Shown here: positions 1-8,583 of the stretch, piece by piece | Position numbering within the stretch: the first letter of the stretch is position 1 | Layout of the letters: the number at the start of each line of letters is the position of its first letter | Source: M3007 sp040397785 | GTDB taxonomy: Bacteria; Bacteroidota; Bacteroidia; Chitinophagales; Saprospiraceae | Length of the DNA stretch: 64,000 bases | Assembly (NCBI GenBank): GCA_040397785.1 | Contig: JBBAVI010000004.1 | Coordinates: 1 to 64,000, forward strand | Reading direction: 5' to 3' | Made by a program: the position numbers and the translations under genes | Notes under the pieces: generated by a model | What the model was told of the DNA's origin: nothing | Databases searched by the model: none | What the model saw: the letters and a program-made list of their open reading frames with translations, nothing else

Positions 1-886
1 TGGCCAACATATCCTGCGCAATACTCTGTTTATTGTTGTACACTAAATTGTTAAGGGAATCCACGGTAAAACGCAACTGACTCATACTCAGCATGGAACG
101 TTGCGATTTAAAGCGTTCGTCATCCGTGCGCGTCATTTCAAATTCTTTCATATCCCATACTTTTGTCCAGGATTTAAAATTAGTTCGAATAAACGGATAA
201 CGTTGTTGCTGCGAAGAATTATTGCTGCCCGGCTCCTGGTATTGGGTACCTCGAAACAAATTCATCACAAAATAACGCTTGTCGTCGGTGGTGTACATTT
301 GCCCACTATCCGATAAAATTTGATTAAAATTCAAACGCCCCACGTTACTTTGGTCCTCTATCAATACATCCGAAATGGTTTCGCCATCTTTTTCTTTATC
401 GCCAATACGGATCACAAACTGCCGAAAATCTTCGTTAAAAACCCCTTTTTCCAAGGTTAATGCGGGCTTTTGTTTGCGAATATCGTACAGCCTGGATTTA
501 AATTTTAAATTGGAAATAGGAATCAAAAAATCGGAACAGACGTAAGAAAAAGCAGCAATCCCCACCGCACAAACAATCAAGCTGCGCATCACCCGCAACA
601 GCGATACACCCGCCGATTTCATACTCGATAACTCATAACGCTCTGCTAATGCCCCCATTACCATCACCGAAGCAATCAACACAGCAATTGGCAAAGCCAT
701 CGGAAACGTAGAAATGGACAAATAGGCGATCAATTCCACCAGCACCAAGATGTTTACGCCCTTGCCCGCGATTTCGTCAATATACAACCACAAAAATTGC
801 ATGATCAATACGAAAAGTGCAATGCCAAAGGACACGGCAAACGGCCCCACAAAACTCTTAAGCAATAATTGATCTATTTTTTTCAA
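1..886 (-). CDS. LptF/LptG family permease, partial (C-terminus beyond window)
   Basis: The reading frame runs off the left edge. The translation begins MKKIDQLLLKSFVGPF, followed by several hydrophobic segments and a soluble periplasmic stretch, which is the pattern of the YjgP/YjgQ permeases that move lipopolysaccharide out of the inner membrane together with LptB and LptC. The only in-frame start after the upstream stop is TTG at 886, because a TAG lies four codons upstream and the next Met is well inside the first membrane helix. The start lies 12 bases after the rpe stop, so the two genes are probably co-transcribed. LptF and LptG cannot be told apart from this fragment. Confidence 0.85.
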   Translation of the reverse strand, partial: MKKIDQLLLKSFVGPFAVSFGIALFVLIMQFLWLYIDEIAGKGVNILVLVELIAYLSISTFPMALPIAVLIASVMVMGALAERYELSSMKSAGVSLLRVMRSLIVCAVGIAAFSYVCSDFLIPISNLKFKSRLYDIRKQKPALTLEKGVFNEDFRQFVIRIGDKEKDGETISDVLIEDQSNVGRLNFNQILSDSGQMYTTDDKRYFVMNLFRGTQYQEPGSNNSSQQQRYPFIRTNFKSWTKVWDMKEFEMTRTDDERFKSQRSMLSMSQLRFTVDSLNNLVYNNKQSIAQDMLA

Positions 887-898
887 AACGCGTGGGTT

Positions 899-1573
899 CT
901 AAATATCGAATACTGGCTTAAACGCTTTCAAGGCGGCAATCGTTGCGCGTGGATCCTGCGCGCTGAATACACTGCTGCCTGCCACCAACACATCAGCCCC
1001 TGCCTGCAACAAAACCTCCGCATTTTGCAGCCCCACCCCACCGTCTATTTCAATCAAGGTCGCTGCATTGCGGGTATCAATTAAGGTGCGCAATCGCCGA
1101 ACCTTATCCAAGGTCCGGTAAATGAATTTTTGTCCGCCAAAACCCGGATTTACCGACATCAAACACACCAGGTCTACATCCTCAATCAAATCCTCCAGCA
1201 CCTCAATGGGCGTATGCGGATTCAAGGCTACCCCGGCTTTTGCACCCGTTTCCTTGATTTGTGCCACCGTTCGATGCAAATGCGAACAGGCCTCATAATG
1301 CACCGTAATCACCGAAGCACCCGCTTTGCGAAAAGATTCGATGTATTTTTCGGGTTCCACGATCATTAAATGCACATCCAGCGGCTTTTGGGCCATTTTG
1401 TGCATCGCTTCTATAATAAACATGCCAAAGGTGATATTCGGCACAAACCGGCCATCCATCACATCCAGGTGAAACCAATCGGCTTCACTGCCATTCACCA
1501 TGTCCATTTCGGCGGCCAGTTTCGTAAAATCAGCAGCCAGTACCGAAGGCGCTATAAGATGTTGTCGTGCCAT
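899..1573 (-). CDS. rpe: ribulose-phosphate 3-epimerase
   Basis: Interconverts D-ribulose 5-phosphate and D-xylulose 5-phosphate in the pentose phosphate pathway. The 224-residue TIM-barrel protein shows family motifs: APSVLAADF near the N-terminus, the metal-binding FHLDVMDGRFVPN and VHLMI strands, MSVNPGFGGQKFI (phosphate loop side), EIDGGV and AGADVLVAGSSVF. The frame is open upstream to 1639, but that extension is encoded by a 14-base tandem repeat and looks non-coding, so the ATG at 1573 (MARQHLIAPS) is chosen. It sits between the exonuclease gene and the LptF/G-type gene on the same strand. Confidence 0.95.
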   Translation of the reverse strand: MARQHLIAPSVLAADFTKLAAEMDMVNGSEADWFHLDVMDGRFVPNITFGMFIIEAMHKMAQKPLDVHLMIVEPEKYIESFRKAGASVITVHYEACSHLHRTVAQIKETGAKAGVALNPHTPIEVLEDLIEDVDLVCLMSVNPGFGGQKFIYRTLDKVRRLRTLIDTRNAATLIEIDGGVGLQNAEVLLQAGADVLVAGSSVFSAQDPRATIAALKAFKPVFDI

Positions 1574-1582
1574 AATTTCGTA

Positions 1583-1620
1583 ATTCGGTGTTCGATATTC
1601 GGTGTTCGATATTCGGTGTT
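1583..1620. repeat. Short tandem repeat, 14-base unit, about 2.7 copies
   Basis: The unit ATTCGGTGTTCGAT is repeated perfectly twice (1583-1596, 1597-1610), then partially (1611-1620). It fills the gap between the exonuclease stop (1629) and the rpe ATG (1573). A related string, TATCGAATA, occurs at the rpe stop. It could affect the leader of rpe, or be a small dispersed intergenic repeat; the window holds no other clear copy. Confidence 0.8.
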
Positions 1621-1628
1621 TAAAACTT

Positions 1629-2387
1629 TTACCGTACAATCACAATTTGCTCCGGTAAAATCATGGGCATACGTTTCATCCGCAAAAATAATTGCGCCGT
1701 TGCTACCACATCTTTTTCACAATAGGTCGCGATCCGGTCCAAGTCGCGTTCCTCCCAATACACCCCCGCCACATCACTGCCATCCATGTCATCTTTGGGA
1801 GATGGAAAATTGAATACCGCCGCCAACAAACGCAAAGAAGTGTAGTTTTTATTATCACCAAACTTCCACATCTCCAGGGTATCTACCAAATGTTTGGTTT
1901 CCCAGGGCTTTTTCCCAGCAATATCCAGCAAACGCGGAAGTGGCAACTGATTGACCAACATGCGTCTGCAAATATAAGGAATATCAAACTCCTTGATATT
2001 GTGGCCACAAATGGCAAACTTATCCGGGTTGTTAAAATGCTTGTTGAGCAACACACTGAAATCTTCCAGCAAATTGGCTTCAATATGATTGGTAAAAGAC
2101 TTGAGGCGCAACAAAGGCAATTCATCGCCCGGTTGCTTGGTCAAAAAACCAGCCGAAATGCACACGATCTTGCCAAACTCCGCATAGATACCCGCGCGGG
2201 TCCGAAAAGCCTCGGCAATTTCATCGTATTCCAACTCCTCGTCTTGCCGGCGCAGAATCTGGCGGGTTTTGTACCCCCACAATTCCTGCAACTCCTCATT
2301 CAGGTCTTCGAAATCGGCTGCGCCAGGCACCGTTTCAATGTCCAAAAACAAAATATTGTATAGATCAAATGCATCAAAAACAGACAT
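1629..2387 (-). CDS. Predicted 3'-5' exonuclease, PolB exonuclease-like (DNA_pol_B_exo2)
   Basis: A 252-residue DnaQ/RNase H-fold nuclease. The Exo I motif is FLDIETVPG near residue 15, Exo II is in the GHNIKEFDIPYICRR stretch, and Exo III is the YCEKDVVATAQLFLR stretch near the C-terminus. These acidic residues bind the two catalytic metal ions. This matches the stand-alone family described as related to the exonuclease domain of DNA polymerase B, common in Bacteroidota. Its cellular substrate is not established. A perfect -7 box lies 23 bases upstream of the ATG; rpe follows on the same strand. Confidence 0.85.
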   Translation of the reverse strand: MSVFDAFDLYNILFLDIETVPGAADFEDLNEELQELWGYKTRQILRRQDEELEYDEIAEAFRTRAGIYAEFGKIVCISAGFLTKQPGDELPLLRLKSFTNHIEANLLEDFSVLLNKHFNNPDKFAICGHNIKEFDIPYICRRMLVNQLPLPRLLDIAGKKPWETKHLVDTLEMWKFGDNKNYTSLRLLAAVFNFPSPKDDMDGSDVAGVYWEERDLDRIATYCEKDVVATAQLFLRMKRMPMILPEQIVIVR

Positions 2388-2700
2388 AAGGCAAATAATT
2401 TTGTAGCGACAAAGGTATAATTTATCTGCTGTTTCTGATTTACCTTAAAAAAAAGCGATGATTTCATATTATTTCCTTAACAAATTATTCAATTGATTTT
2501 CAGTTATTTGCAGCTCAAAACAGCCTGTACCTCCAAAAACTTTCTTTCAACCCGGGCAATAAAGCAAGTACCATTGCGGTTAAATGTGCAGTTTTTCAAT
2601 CGGCGAAACCATTTAATCGCATGACAATCTTCGGGAGAAAGGTTGATTATGTTTTCAAACCAATTACAATCACTAACGTTAAACCTTTCATTTTCAGAGT
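2388..2700. other. Intergenic region between divergent genes
   Basis: A 313-base AT-rich spacer separating the minus-strand exonuclease gene from the plus-strand coiled-coil gene. Apart from the -7 box at 2410-2417 it holds no open frame, repeat or RNA gene that I can support. A convincing plus-strand promoter for the 2701 gene was not found. Confidence 0.6.
2410..2417 (-). promoter_or_regulatory. Putative -7 box (TACCTTTG) for the exonuclease gene
   Basis: On the minus strand this matches the Bacteroidota TAnnTTTG -7 consensus, 23 bases before the ATG at 2387. No TTG is seen at the expected -33 distance, so the call rests on the -7 element alone. Confidence 0.5.
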
Positions 2701-3726
2701 ATGAACACTCCCACCAATTTCAATCAGCCCACGACCCCTTCTAACTTCGGTGGCTCCAATGACAACAACGGCCAAAAGCGTCTAACTACCATCATGGGTG
2801 TTGCCATCGCCATCCTGCTTGGTTTGTGCGTTTTCTTGTTGGTGAGCAAATACAAAACCGGACAAACGCTCACCCTGACACAAACCGAATTAACGGAACA
2901 AAAAACAGCGTTTGCGGACCTCGATACCAAATACAACGAGGCTGTAACCCAACTGGAGCAGCAAAAAGGGATCAATGCTGAGTTGGACAACAAAATCAAC
3001 GCGCAATTGCAGCAGTTGGAAACACAGAAAAACGAAATTTCTGGTCTGATCCGTGATAAAAAAGACTACCGTGCTGGTATGGCACGCTTGGAAAAACAGA
3101 AAAACGAATACCTCGCGCAAATTGATGATCTGAAAAAACAAGTAGGTATCCTGACCGAAACCAATACGCAACAAGGTCAGCAAATCTCTACCCTTTCCAG
3201 CACGCTGACTGAAACCAAAACTAAATTGGATGAAGAAAGCACCGCTAAGGCTGCCTTGGTTTCTGAAAAATCTACTTTGGAAGCAGAAAAAACACAGTTG
3301 TCTAAAAAAGTGGACATTGCTTCTGCCATCCGTGTGAAAAACGTAACTACGAAATCCGTACAAGTGAAAAGCAACGGCAAAGAAAAAACCAAAAGCCGTG
3401 CTGGTAAAGTGGACAAATTGAACATCTGTTTCACCACAGAATCGAATGAAGTGGTTCCTGCCGGTGAAGAAACGTTCTACCTGCGCATCATCGACCCAAC
3501 CGGCGCGCCTTTGGCGATCGAAAGCCTGGGTTCTGGTGTTGCTACCGACAAACGCAACGAATCGGATGTTCGTTACACCACCACTGCTACTTGCAACTAC
3601 CAAAACGGTGAAACAAACGTGTGTGGTAGCTGGCAGCCAGGTCAAAACTTTGCTAAAGGAAAATACAAAGTGGAGATTTACAACAAAGGTTACCTCGTAG
3701 GCAACGGCGCATTCAACCTGAAATAA
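2701..3726 (+). CDS. Membrane-anchored coiled-coil protein
   Basis: A 341-residue protein of unknown function. Residues 1-27 are polar and Asn/Pro/Thr-rich, residues about 30-49 form one membrane helix, and about 58-210 are a long heptad-like Gln/Glu/Lys-rich coiled coil. The C-terminal 120 residues are a compact beta-rich domain with CFTTES, FYLRIIDPTGAPLA and GKYKVEIYNKGYLVG motifs and two cysteines. The layout suggests an envelope protein whose coiled coil spaces a C-terminal sensory or binding domain from the membrane (inference). It is a single-gene unit, ending in a strong terminator. Confidence 0.8.
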   Translation: MNTPTNFNQPTTPSNFGGSNDNNGQKRLTTIMGVAIAILLGLCVFLLVSKYKTGQTLTLTQTELTEQKTAFADLDTKYNEAVTQLEQQKGINAELDNKINAQLQQLETQKNEISGLIRDKKDYRAGMARLEKQKNEYLAQIDDLKKQVGILTETNTQQGQQISTLSSTLTETKTKLDEESTAKAALVSEKSTLEAEKTQLSKKVDIASAIRVKNVTTKSVQVKSNGKEKTKSRAGKVDKLNICFTTESNEVVPAGEETFYLRIIDPTGAPLAIESLGSGVATDKRNESDVRYTTTATCNYQNGETNVCGSWQPGQNFAKGKYKVEIYNKGYLVGNGAFNLK

Positions 3727-3753
3727 AGGTATCCCCCCTATATGAACAAACTT

Positions 3754-3789
3754 ACGCCTTCCGCCCTTTTGGGTGGAAGGCGTTTTTTT
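3754..3789 (+). terminator. Rho-independent terminator
   Basis: A 12-bp stem (3755-3766 with 3771-3782, one G-T pair), a TTTT loop, then a run of seven T. It ends the 2701-3726 unit on the plus strand and separates it from the convergent minus-strand gene that stops at 3788. Confidence 0.92.
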
Positions 3790-4642
3790 ATTTAAAATCC
3801 AAAAATACCCCAATGGCAGTCGAAGGCGCTGCCAATACATTTTTCCCTTTTAAAGCCCCGGTAATACGTGCCGACACCCCAAACGTTTTCTTTGCATTCA
3901 GGTAATACAACACTTCCGGTCCGATGCCCATAAATTCTACATTGTTGGAAAACAAGCCGTTTGCTGCCGATGCGACATTCCCATTTTGCAAGCTTTCTAT
4001 GCCATTTACCTTTAAAATGGCCAATAAATGATCCTTGAAAAATTTATAGCCGTATTCAAACTCATAGCGGAATTCATCGGAAAAGCCCTTCGTCCTGTTG
4101 TTCAATCCAAGCGAGCCTTGTACCCACCAGCGTGCGCCACCCTTCCCGGCGCTTACTTTTAACAATTGATTGAACTCACCGTCGCCAGTAAAAAGTCCAT
4201 CCACCTGCCGGGCGTCTCCGGTGGGCAGCCCGAACATCACGGTTGTGCTTAAAGCAAATCGTTTAACCGGCAGCGCAAAACGCAGCGCCACATCAACATC
4301 GCCAACATTATTATTGACAATTCCTTGTTCGATTACTTGCCCGGTTTGCCTTCCTTTGGTTTCGTTGATCACGTTGCGCACATAAAATGGTACGTTTGCG
4401 GAAACCGTGAGTTTGTTTAAAAGACCATATTCCCCGTAAAAACTGCCGGTGTAGTTTCCAAGGGTACGAAATGGCGCCACATCACCCCGTTCATCAAAAA
4501 TATTACGCGCATAAATGCGGGCAAAATCCAGTTTGTAAAAACCTTTGCCTTTGCTTCTGGTCCATGCCTGCGCGTTTGCCATACTTGGGAGCAAACAAAT
4601 CACCAGCAACAAGCGAAAAGCATGTTGAACAATCTTTTTCAT
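3788..4642 (-). CDS. Putative outer-membrane beta-barrel protein
   Basis: A 284-residue protein with a Sec signal peptide (about residues 1-24, ending MANAQA) followed by alternating beta-strand segments rich in aromatic and Gly residues: FYKLDFARIYAR, GSFYGEYGLLNKLTVSANVPFYV, VDVALRFALPV. The last residues are VFLDFK, with an aromatic close to the end as in outer-membrane barrels. It resembles the poorly characterised transporter/MetA-type barrels, but the substrate cannot be read. It lies nine bases after the DM13 lipoprotein stop, so the two probably form one operon. Confidence 0.7.
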   Translation of the reverse strand: MKKIVQHAFRLLLVICLLPSMANAQAWTRSKGKGFYKLDFARIYARNIFDERGDVAPFRTLGNYTGSFYGEYGLLNKLTVSANVPFYVRNVINETKGRQTGQVIEQGIVNNNVGDVDVALRFALPVKRFALSTTVMFGLPTGDARQVDGLFTGDGEFNQLLKVSAGKGGARWWVQGSLGLNNRTKGFSDEFRYEFEYGYKFFKDHLLAILKVNGIESLQNGNVASAANGLFSNNVEFMGIGPEVLYYLNAKKTFGVSARITGALKGKNVLAAPSTAIGVFLDFK

Positions 4643-4651
4643 ATAAAATTT

Positions 4652-5380
4652 TTATTGTTTTAATTCGGCTGCGCCAAAAACGGGACCCAAAACACAATAA
4701 AGCACCACGTATTTATAGTTGGCAGGGTTAACGCTTGCAGGGACCGTCCAACTTTGCACCCCGGAAAATGCGCTTAATTTATTGGCCGTTATTTGGGCGC
4801 TGCTTCCATTGATGACATTGCTACCGGGCATAACCGAATAACTGCCATTGAGGTGGTTGGTCAATAAAACGTACACGCTTGGTCCTGCGCTGGTGCCAAA
4901 ATCGGCTGCTGTTCGGAGTTGGGTTACACCATTTACCGTTTGTAAAAAGACCCCGCCTTTCGCAAAATAGTGGGTATTAACCGTCATAAATACCCCTTTT
5001 TTGAAAAAGGTGGTATCGTTTGTGCCTGGATTGCCGGAGCCGCCAGCTTGATTTATAAGGATCGAGTCTTGTAAGTTGCCATTGCTGGCATACAAGGTAA
5101 CTTTACCGGGCGCCAGGGTTTTTGCTTTCCCACTGGCATCAATCGACACTTTTTCGGGCGCGCTGCTGCTCCAAACGATGCCTTCTACCGGTGCCTCAAT
5201 ACCATATTGGTCGGTATATTTTACCGAAAAAATCTGCTCTTGAAAGGCAGGTAAATTGTTGATCCTTGGGGAAATAGATAATCTTTCGGGCACAATAGGA
5301 TCGTCGATGTAATCGGTTCCGACGCAAGCCGAAACCGATAACACACCTAACAGGGCCGATAATTTGAGTATTTTTTTCAT
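4652..5380 (-). CDS. Lipoprotein with Ig-like (Big_2) and DM13 domains
   Basis: A 242-residue protein with a lipobox signal (LLGVLSVSAC, Cys 19). Residues about 33-110 resemble a bacterial Ig-like domain (FSVKYTDQYGIEA, VWSSSAPEKVSIDASGKAKTLAPGKVTLYA). Residues about 125-240 match the DM13 domain: KKGVF, H-Y-F-A-K-G-G, SAGPSVYVLLTN, WTVPASVNPANYKYVVLYC and VFGAAEL. DM13 domains carry a conserved Cys and are proposed to take part in electron transfer. It is followed by the barrel gene and preceded, 18 bases away, by the dehydrogenase gene at 5399, so it may be the tail of that operon. Confidence 0.8.
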   Translation of the reverse strand: MKKILKLSALLGVLSVSACVGTDYIDDPIVPERLSISPRINNLPAFQEQIFSVKYTDQYGIEAPVEGIVWSSSAPEKVSIDASGKAKTLAPGKVTLYASNGNLQDSILINQAGGSGNPGTNDTTFFKKGVFMTVNTHYFAKGGVFLQTVNGVTQLRTAADFGTSAGPSVYVLLTNHLNGSYSVMPGSNVINGSSAQITANKLSAFSGVQSWTVPASVNPANYKYVVLYCVLGPVFGAAELKQ

Positions 5381-5398
5381 CTTGAATGTTTATGTTTG

Positions 5399-6214
5399 TT
5401 AACCGTTTTCTGTAAAACCTGGATAAAGCGTCATCCCTCCATCTACAAAAATGGTGGTGCCGTGTATGTAATCGGATTCGTCGGAAGCCATCCAAACTGT
5501 GGCAGCACCAATGTCGGAGGTTTCACCCACCCGTGAATAAGGAATGAGTCCCAACAGTTTTTGCTCCGCTTCCGGTGTTTCCCAGGCCGAGCGGTTGATG
5601 GGTGTTTTAATCGCGCCTGGTCCGATTGAGTTGACCCGTATTTTCATCGGCCCGTATTCTTGTGCCAGCGACTTCATCATCAGCATGACGCCCCCTTTGG
5701 ATGCTGCATAGTTTACATGGCCACCCCAAGGTATGACTTCATGCACGGAAGACATGCATATGATCTTGCCCAAAGCGACCGAAACGTCCGGACGCGGACC
5801 ACGGCGCAAGAATTCACGCACTGCTTCGCGCGCGCACAGGAACTGTCCGGTCAGGTTAACATCCAATACAAATTGCCAGTCTTTGAGGCTCATTTCGTGA
5901 AATGGCGCATCGCGCTGCAATCCGGCATTGTTTACCAGGATATCCACCGTTCCAAAAGTAGCCACCGTTTCCTTAAACATAGCAATTACTTCATCCTCTT
6001 TACTTACATCGGCTTTATAGGCTATTGCATGTCCACCCAAATGGTTAATTTCATCGACAATTTGTTGGGCCGCCTCGTCACCGAAAACATAATTGACCAC
6101 CACATTAGCGCCATCGCGGGCCATGGCATAAACGATAGCGCGTCCGATCCCTGAATTTGCACCTGTGACGATGCAGGTTTGTTTTTTGAGGCGATTGTTG
6201 GGTTGTTGGTACAT
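5399..6214 (-). CDS. Short-chain dehydrogenase, glucose 1-dehydrogenase-like
   Basis: A 271-residue classical SDR. It shows the NAD(P)-binding TGANSGIGRA motif (near residue 18), NNAG (near 97), a catalytic Ser in the CMSSVHE segment, the YAASK catalytic Tyr/Lys pair, and a C-terminal FVDGGM. The sequence resembles bacterial glucose 1-dehydrogenases, which oxidise glucose to glucono-lactone, but SDR substrate calls from sequence are weak. It lies downstream of the GMC oxidoreductase (28-base gap), fitting a shared role in sugar or polyol oxidation (inference). Confidence 0.85.
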   Translation of the reverse strand: MYQQPNNRLKKQTCIVTGANSGIGRAIVYAMARDGANVVVNYVFGDEAAQQIVDEINHLGGHAIAYKADVSKEDEVIAMFKETVATFGTVDILVNNAGLQRDAPFHEMSLKDWQFVLDVNLTGQFLCAREAVREFLRRGPRPDVSVALGKIICMSSVHEVIPWGGHVNYAASKGGVMLMMKSLAQEYGPMKIRVNSIGPGAIKTPINRSAWETPEAEQKLLGLIPYSRVGETSDIGAATVWMASDESDYIHGTTIFVDGGMTLYPGFTENG

Positions 6215-6242
6215 ATTATTTAGATTTTAAAGATTCAATGAT

Positions 6243-7781
6243 TTATTGTTCAAGTAAATGGGCGCCCACACGCAATGCATTGGCCATGGCCGTAAGCGAT
6301 GGATTCACTGCGCCCGATGAAGGGAAAAACGAAGTATCCACCACATATAAGTTGTTGACATCATGGGCTTTACAATTGAGGTCGAGTACCGACTGTTTTG
6401 GATCTGTACCAAATCGGCAAGTGCCATTTTGATGACTTACACCGCCCGAACCAAGTTTAAAACCGTAATATTTGGTGCTTTCACCTACGCCTTCCTGGGA
6501 AGCTACCTGATCCATGATTTGCACCAATTTTGCATGCAAACGCCGATAAGCCTCCAGGTTATTGGCTGTGTACTGCACTTGAATTTCGCCTGTTTCATCA
6601 ACCAATACCCGATTTTCAGACGAGGGTAAATCTTCGGCAGTGATGAAAAAATCGACAATGTGGCCCGCAAAATGTTCCATATCACGGCCGTTTGTTTCCA
6701 AATCATCACCAACGGCGTCAATTAGCAACAAAGGATCGGCTTTCCCCATATTTTGAATGGATCCAAGCGGATAAGGGCTGTCGGAAGCGCCGTGGTAAAA
6801 ATCGGCAATCAGGATAGCTTTTTGAAACTTGGATGGGTTCGGAGTAGCCGAATAAGCCAATACAATGCCGTTGTTGTGTACCATCAGGTTGCGGCCTACT
6901 AGTCCGCTGCTGTTCGCCAGCCCTTGTGGATGTTGTTCGTTGGCAGAATTGAGCAACAAAGCGGCCGAATTTACAGCGCCACAAGCTACCACAATGGTGT
7001 CTGCAAAATAGGTTTCTTCTGTGCCGTTGTGCGCTACAATGACACTTTCTGCGCGCTTACCGCTTACATCTGTATTGATTATCAAAGCCTTGCGATTGGT
7101 CAATAGCGTTACATTGGGGTATTGCAACGCGCCTTGAATACCCACCACATGGCTATCGGCCTTTGCGCCGGTCGGATCCGGGTATCCATCATATAATTCC
7201 ATATTAATCCGGTCTGAAATCTTACCAGTGGTATCTTCGGGCAATCGAATGGCCAGTGGAATGGCACTTGGATGGTATCCTTGCTGCCGTATTTGGGTAG
7301 CCAATGTTTCCATGCGTGGCTCAAAAGGCAAGGCTGGAAATGGATACTCTTTATCAGCTGGGGGCTCGCTTGGATCTTGTCCGCGGGTGCCATGTACGGC
7401 ATAAAGCGCTTCTGCTTGATCGTACCATGGGGCAAAATCGGCGTATTTGAGCGGCCAGGCTGGAGAAGTACCGTCAAAATGGGTGCTGGCTTCAAAATCT
7501 CTTTCCCGAAGGCGCAAGAGCGCGCCCCCGTACATCTTCGTATTTCCACCTACCCAATAATGCTGATACGGAGAAAACAGATTTTGATCGCTGTCGCGCC
7601 AAAGTTCGGTGGTCTTGTACCGTCCCTGCGCCACAGCCATTGGATCCCAGTTTTCTTTTTCTTTGGGTAAAAAATCGCCGCGTTCAAGTATTAAGATGCG
7701 CTTGCCGCTTGGCGCCAATTGGTGGGCCAAGGTTCCGCCCCCTGCGCCCGTTCCGATAATGATAAAATCAAATTGTTGCAT
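6243..7781 (-). CDS. GMC family oxidoreductase
   Basis: A 512-residue flavoprotein of the glucose-methanol-choline family. The N-terminal Rossmann motif is IIIGTGAGGGTLA (residues 7-19) with the following LERGDF. The C-terminal domain carries SHQNGTCRFG (catalytic His region), NLYVVDTSFFPSSGAVNPSLT and a final helix. Family members oxidise alcohol groups of sugars or polyols using FAD. There is no signal peptide, so it is probably cytoplasmic. It is the first gene of a unit preceded by a perfect palindromic operator at 7839-7854, and the Crp/Fnr gene lies directly upstream. Confidence 0.93.
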   Translation of the reverse strand: MQQFDFIIIGTGAGGGTLAHQLAPSGKRILILERGDFLPKEKENWDPMAVAQGRYKTTELWRDSDQNLFSPYQHYWVGGNTKMYGGALLRLRERDFEASTHFDGTSPAWPLKYADFAPWYDQAEALYAVHGTRGQDPSEPPADKEYPFPALPFEPRMETLATQIRQQGYHPSAIPLAIRLPEDTTGKISDRINMELYDGYPDPTGAKADSHVVGIQGALQYPNVTLLTNRKALIINTDVSGKRAESVIVAHNGTEETYFADTIVVACGAVNSAALLLNSANEQHPQGLANSSGLVGRNLMVHNNGIVLAYSATPNPSKFQKAILIADFYHGASDSPYPLGSIQNMGKADPLLLIDAVGDDLETNGRDMEHFAGHIVDFFITAEDLPSSENRVLVDETGEIQVQYTANNLEAYRRLHAKLVQIMDQVASQEGVGESTKYYGFKLGSGGVSHQNGTCRFGTDPKQSVLDLNCKAHDVNNLYVVDTSFFPSSGAVNPSLTAMANALRVGAHLLEQ

Positions 7782-7809
7782 GCTGCTTTGTCTTTTTCAA
7801 ATGATAGGA

Positions 7810-7817
7810 CAAAGGTG
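7810..7817 (-). promoter_or_regulatory. Probable -7 box (CACCTTTG) of the GMC operon
   Basis: One mismatch from TAnnTTTG, 29 bases before the GMC start. It earns weight because the palindrome centre lies 36.5 bases upstream of its last G, exactly as at the two other units of this block. Confidence 0.6.
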
Positions 7818-7838
7818 CGGGACATGGCTTCAAGCAAA

Positions 7839-7854
7839 TGTTACAGGGGTAACA
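7839..7854. promoter_or_regulatory. Palindromic operator, site 1 (Crp/Fnr-type)
   Basis: The perfect inverted repeat TGTTAC-AGGG-GTAACA extends by one more pair to A...T at 7838/7855. It lies between the Crp/Fnr gene and the GMC gene. Relative to the predicted start of transcription its centre falls near -42, the usual place of a class II activator. Sites 2 and 3 share its core and spacing. Confidence 0.8.
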
Positions 7855-7868
7855 TCTGCAAAATTAAG

Positions 7869-8549
7869 TCAAACTAATTGGTCCAGATTGGAAACGAATA
7901 ACTCTTTACGTCCGTTGAACCGAACCAAGCCTTCCGTTTCCAGATCTGTAAATAAAAGCGAAACCGTTTTGCGGGAGGCACCAATCAGGGCTGCAATATC
8001 ACTTTGGGTGATATCTAACTCAACTTTTGTACCACTTGCGTGTGGGGTTCCTATATCTCGACAAAGGTCTTTGATAAACGCTATCAGGCGTTGACGCGCA
8101 TCTTTAAAGAGTAGAATTTGCAATCGACGCTCAAGGCGTTGGTTTTTTTCGCCAAAACGTTTGGTAATTGTGAGCGAAAAGGGCACATAATCGCGCATCA
8201 ATTCCCTGGCCTTATCCAAGCCTAATTTACAAATCATTGTACGGTCAACCACCGCTTGCGCAAATTCACGATAGCGGGCTTGTCCAATCAGGGCTGTTTC
8301 ACCCAAAATTTCGCCTTTAGACAAAAAAGCAATTACTTGCTCGTTGCCTTCCGAATCATAAAAACTGACTTTTACTTTTCCCTCTGCCACTAAAAAAATT
8401 TCGCGCACCGGGTCACCTTCCATGAATAAAAAGTCGGTTTTGTTGTAACAACTCAAAGGATGGGTTTTTAAGTGGTCTTTATACTTGTACGGACACAGCA
8501 TTTCGTACAAATCGACCTCTTCAAAAAACCAGATGCTTTTCTGATGCAT
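7869..8549 (-). CDS. Crp/Fnr family transcriptional regulator
   Basis: A 226-residue regulator. Residues about 30-130 form a cyclic-nucleotide-binding-type beta roll (FLFMEGDPVREIFLVAEGKVKVSF, SKGEILGETALIG) and residues about 150-215 form a winged helix-turn-helix (QSDIAALIGASRKTVSLLFTDLETEGLVRF). The Cys spacing of oxygen-sensing FNR is absent, so no iron-sulphur cluster is expected; the ligand is unknown. It is the last gene of the SDR-Rieske-esterase unit (34 bases after the esterase), and a palindrome abuts it on the GMC side. I infer that it binds the three palindromes of this block, including the one that would drive its own operon. Confidence 0.93.
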   Translation of the reverse strand: MHQKSIWFFEEVDLYEMLCPYKYKDHLKTHPLSCYNKTDFLFMEGDPVREIFLVAEGKVKVSFYDSEGNEQVIAFLSKGEILGETALIGQARYREFAQAVVDRTMICKLGLDKARELMRDYVPFSLTITKRFGEKNQRLERRLQILLFKDARQRLIAFIKDLCRDIGTPHASGTKVELDITQSDIAALIGASRKTVSLLFTDLETEGLVRFNGRKELFVSNLDQLV

Positions 8550-8583
8550 AATATGTTTATTAAAATCGGTTTGTTAATCGTTT

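Noticed and set aside
2890..3840. Open frame antisense to the coiled-coil gene (316 codons)
   Set aside because: It runs through the terminator and the neighbouring gene and is extremely Phe-rich; a shadow of Lys/Glu codons.
7869..8549. FNR-type oxygen sensor
   Set aside because: The cysteine pattern for a [4Fe-4S] cluster is absent, so only a general Crp/Fnr call is kept.
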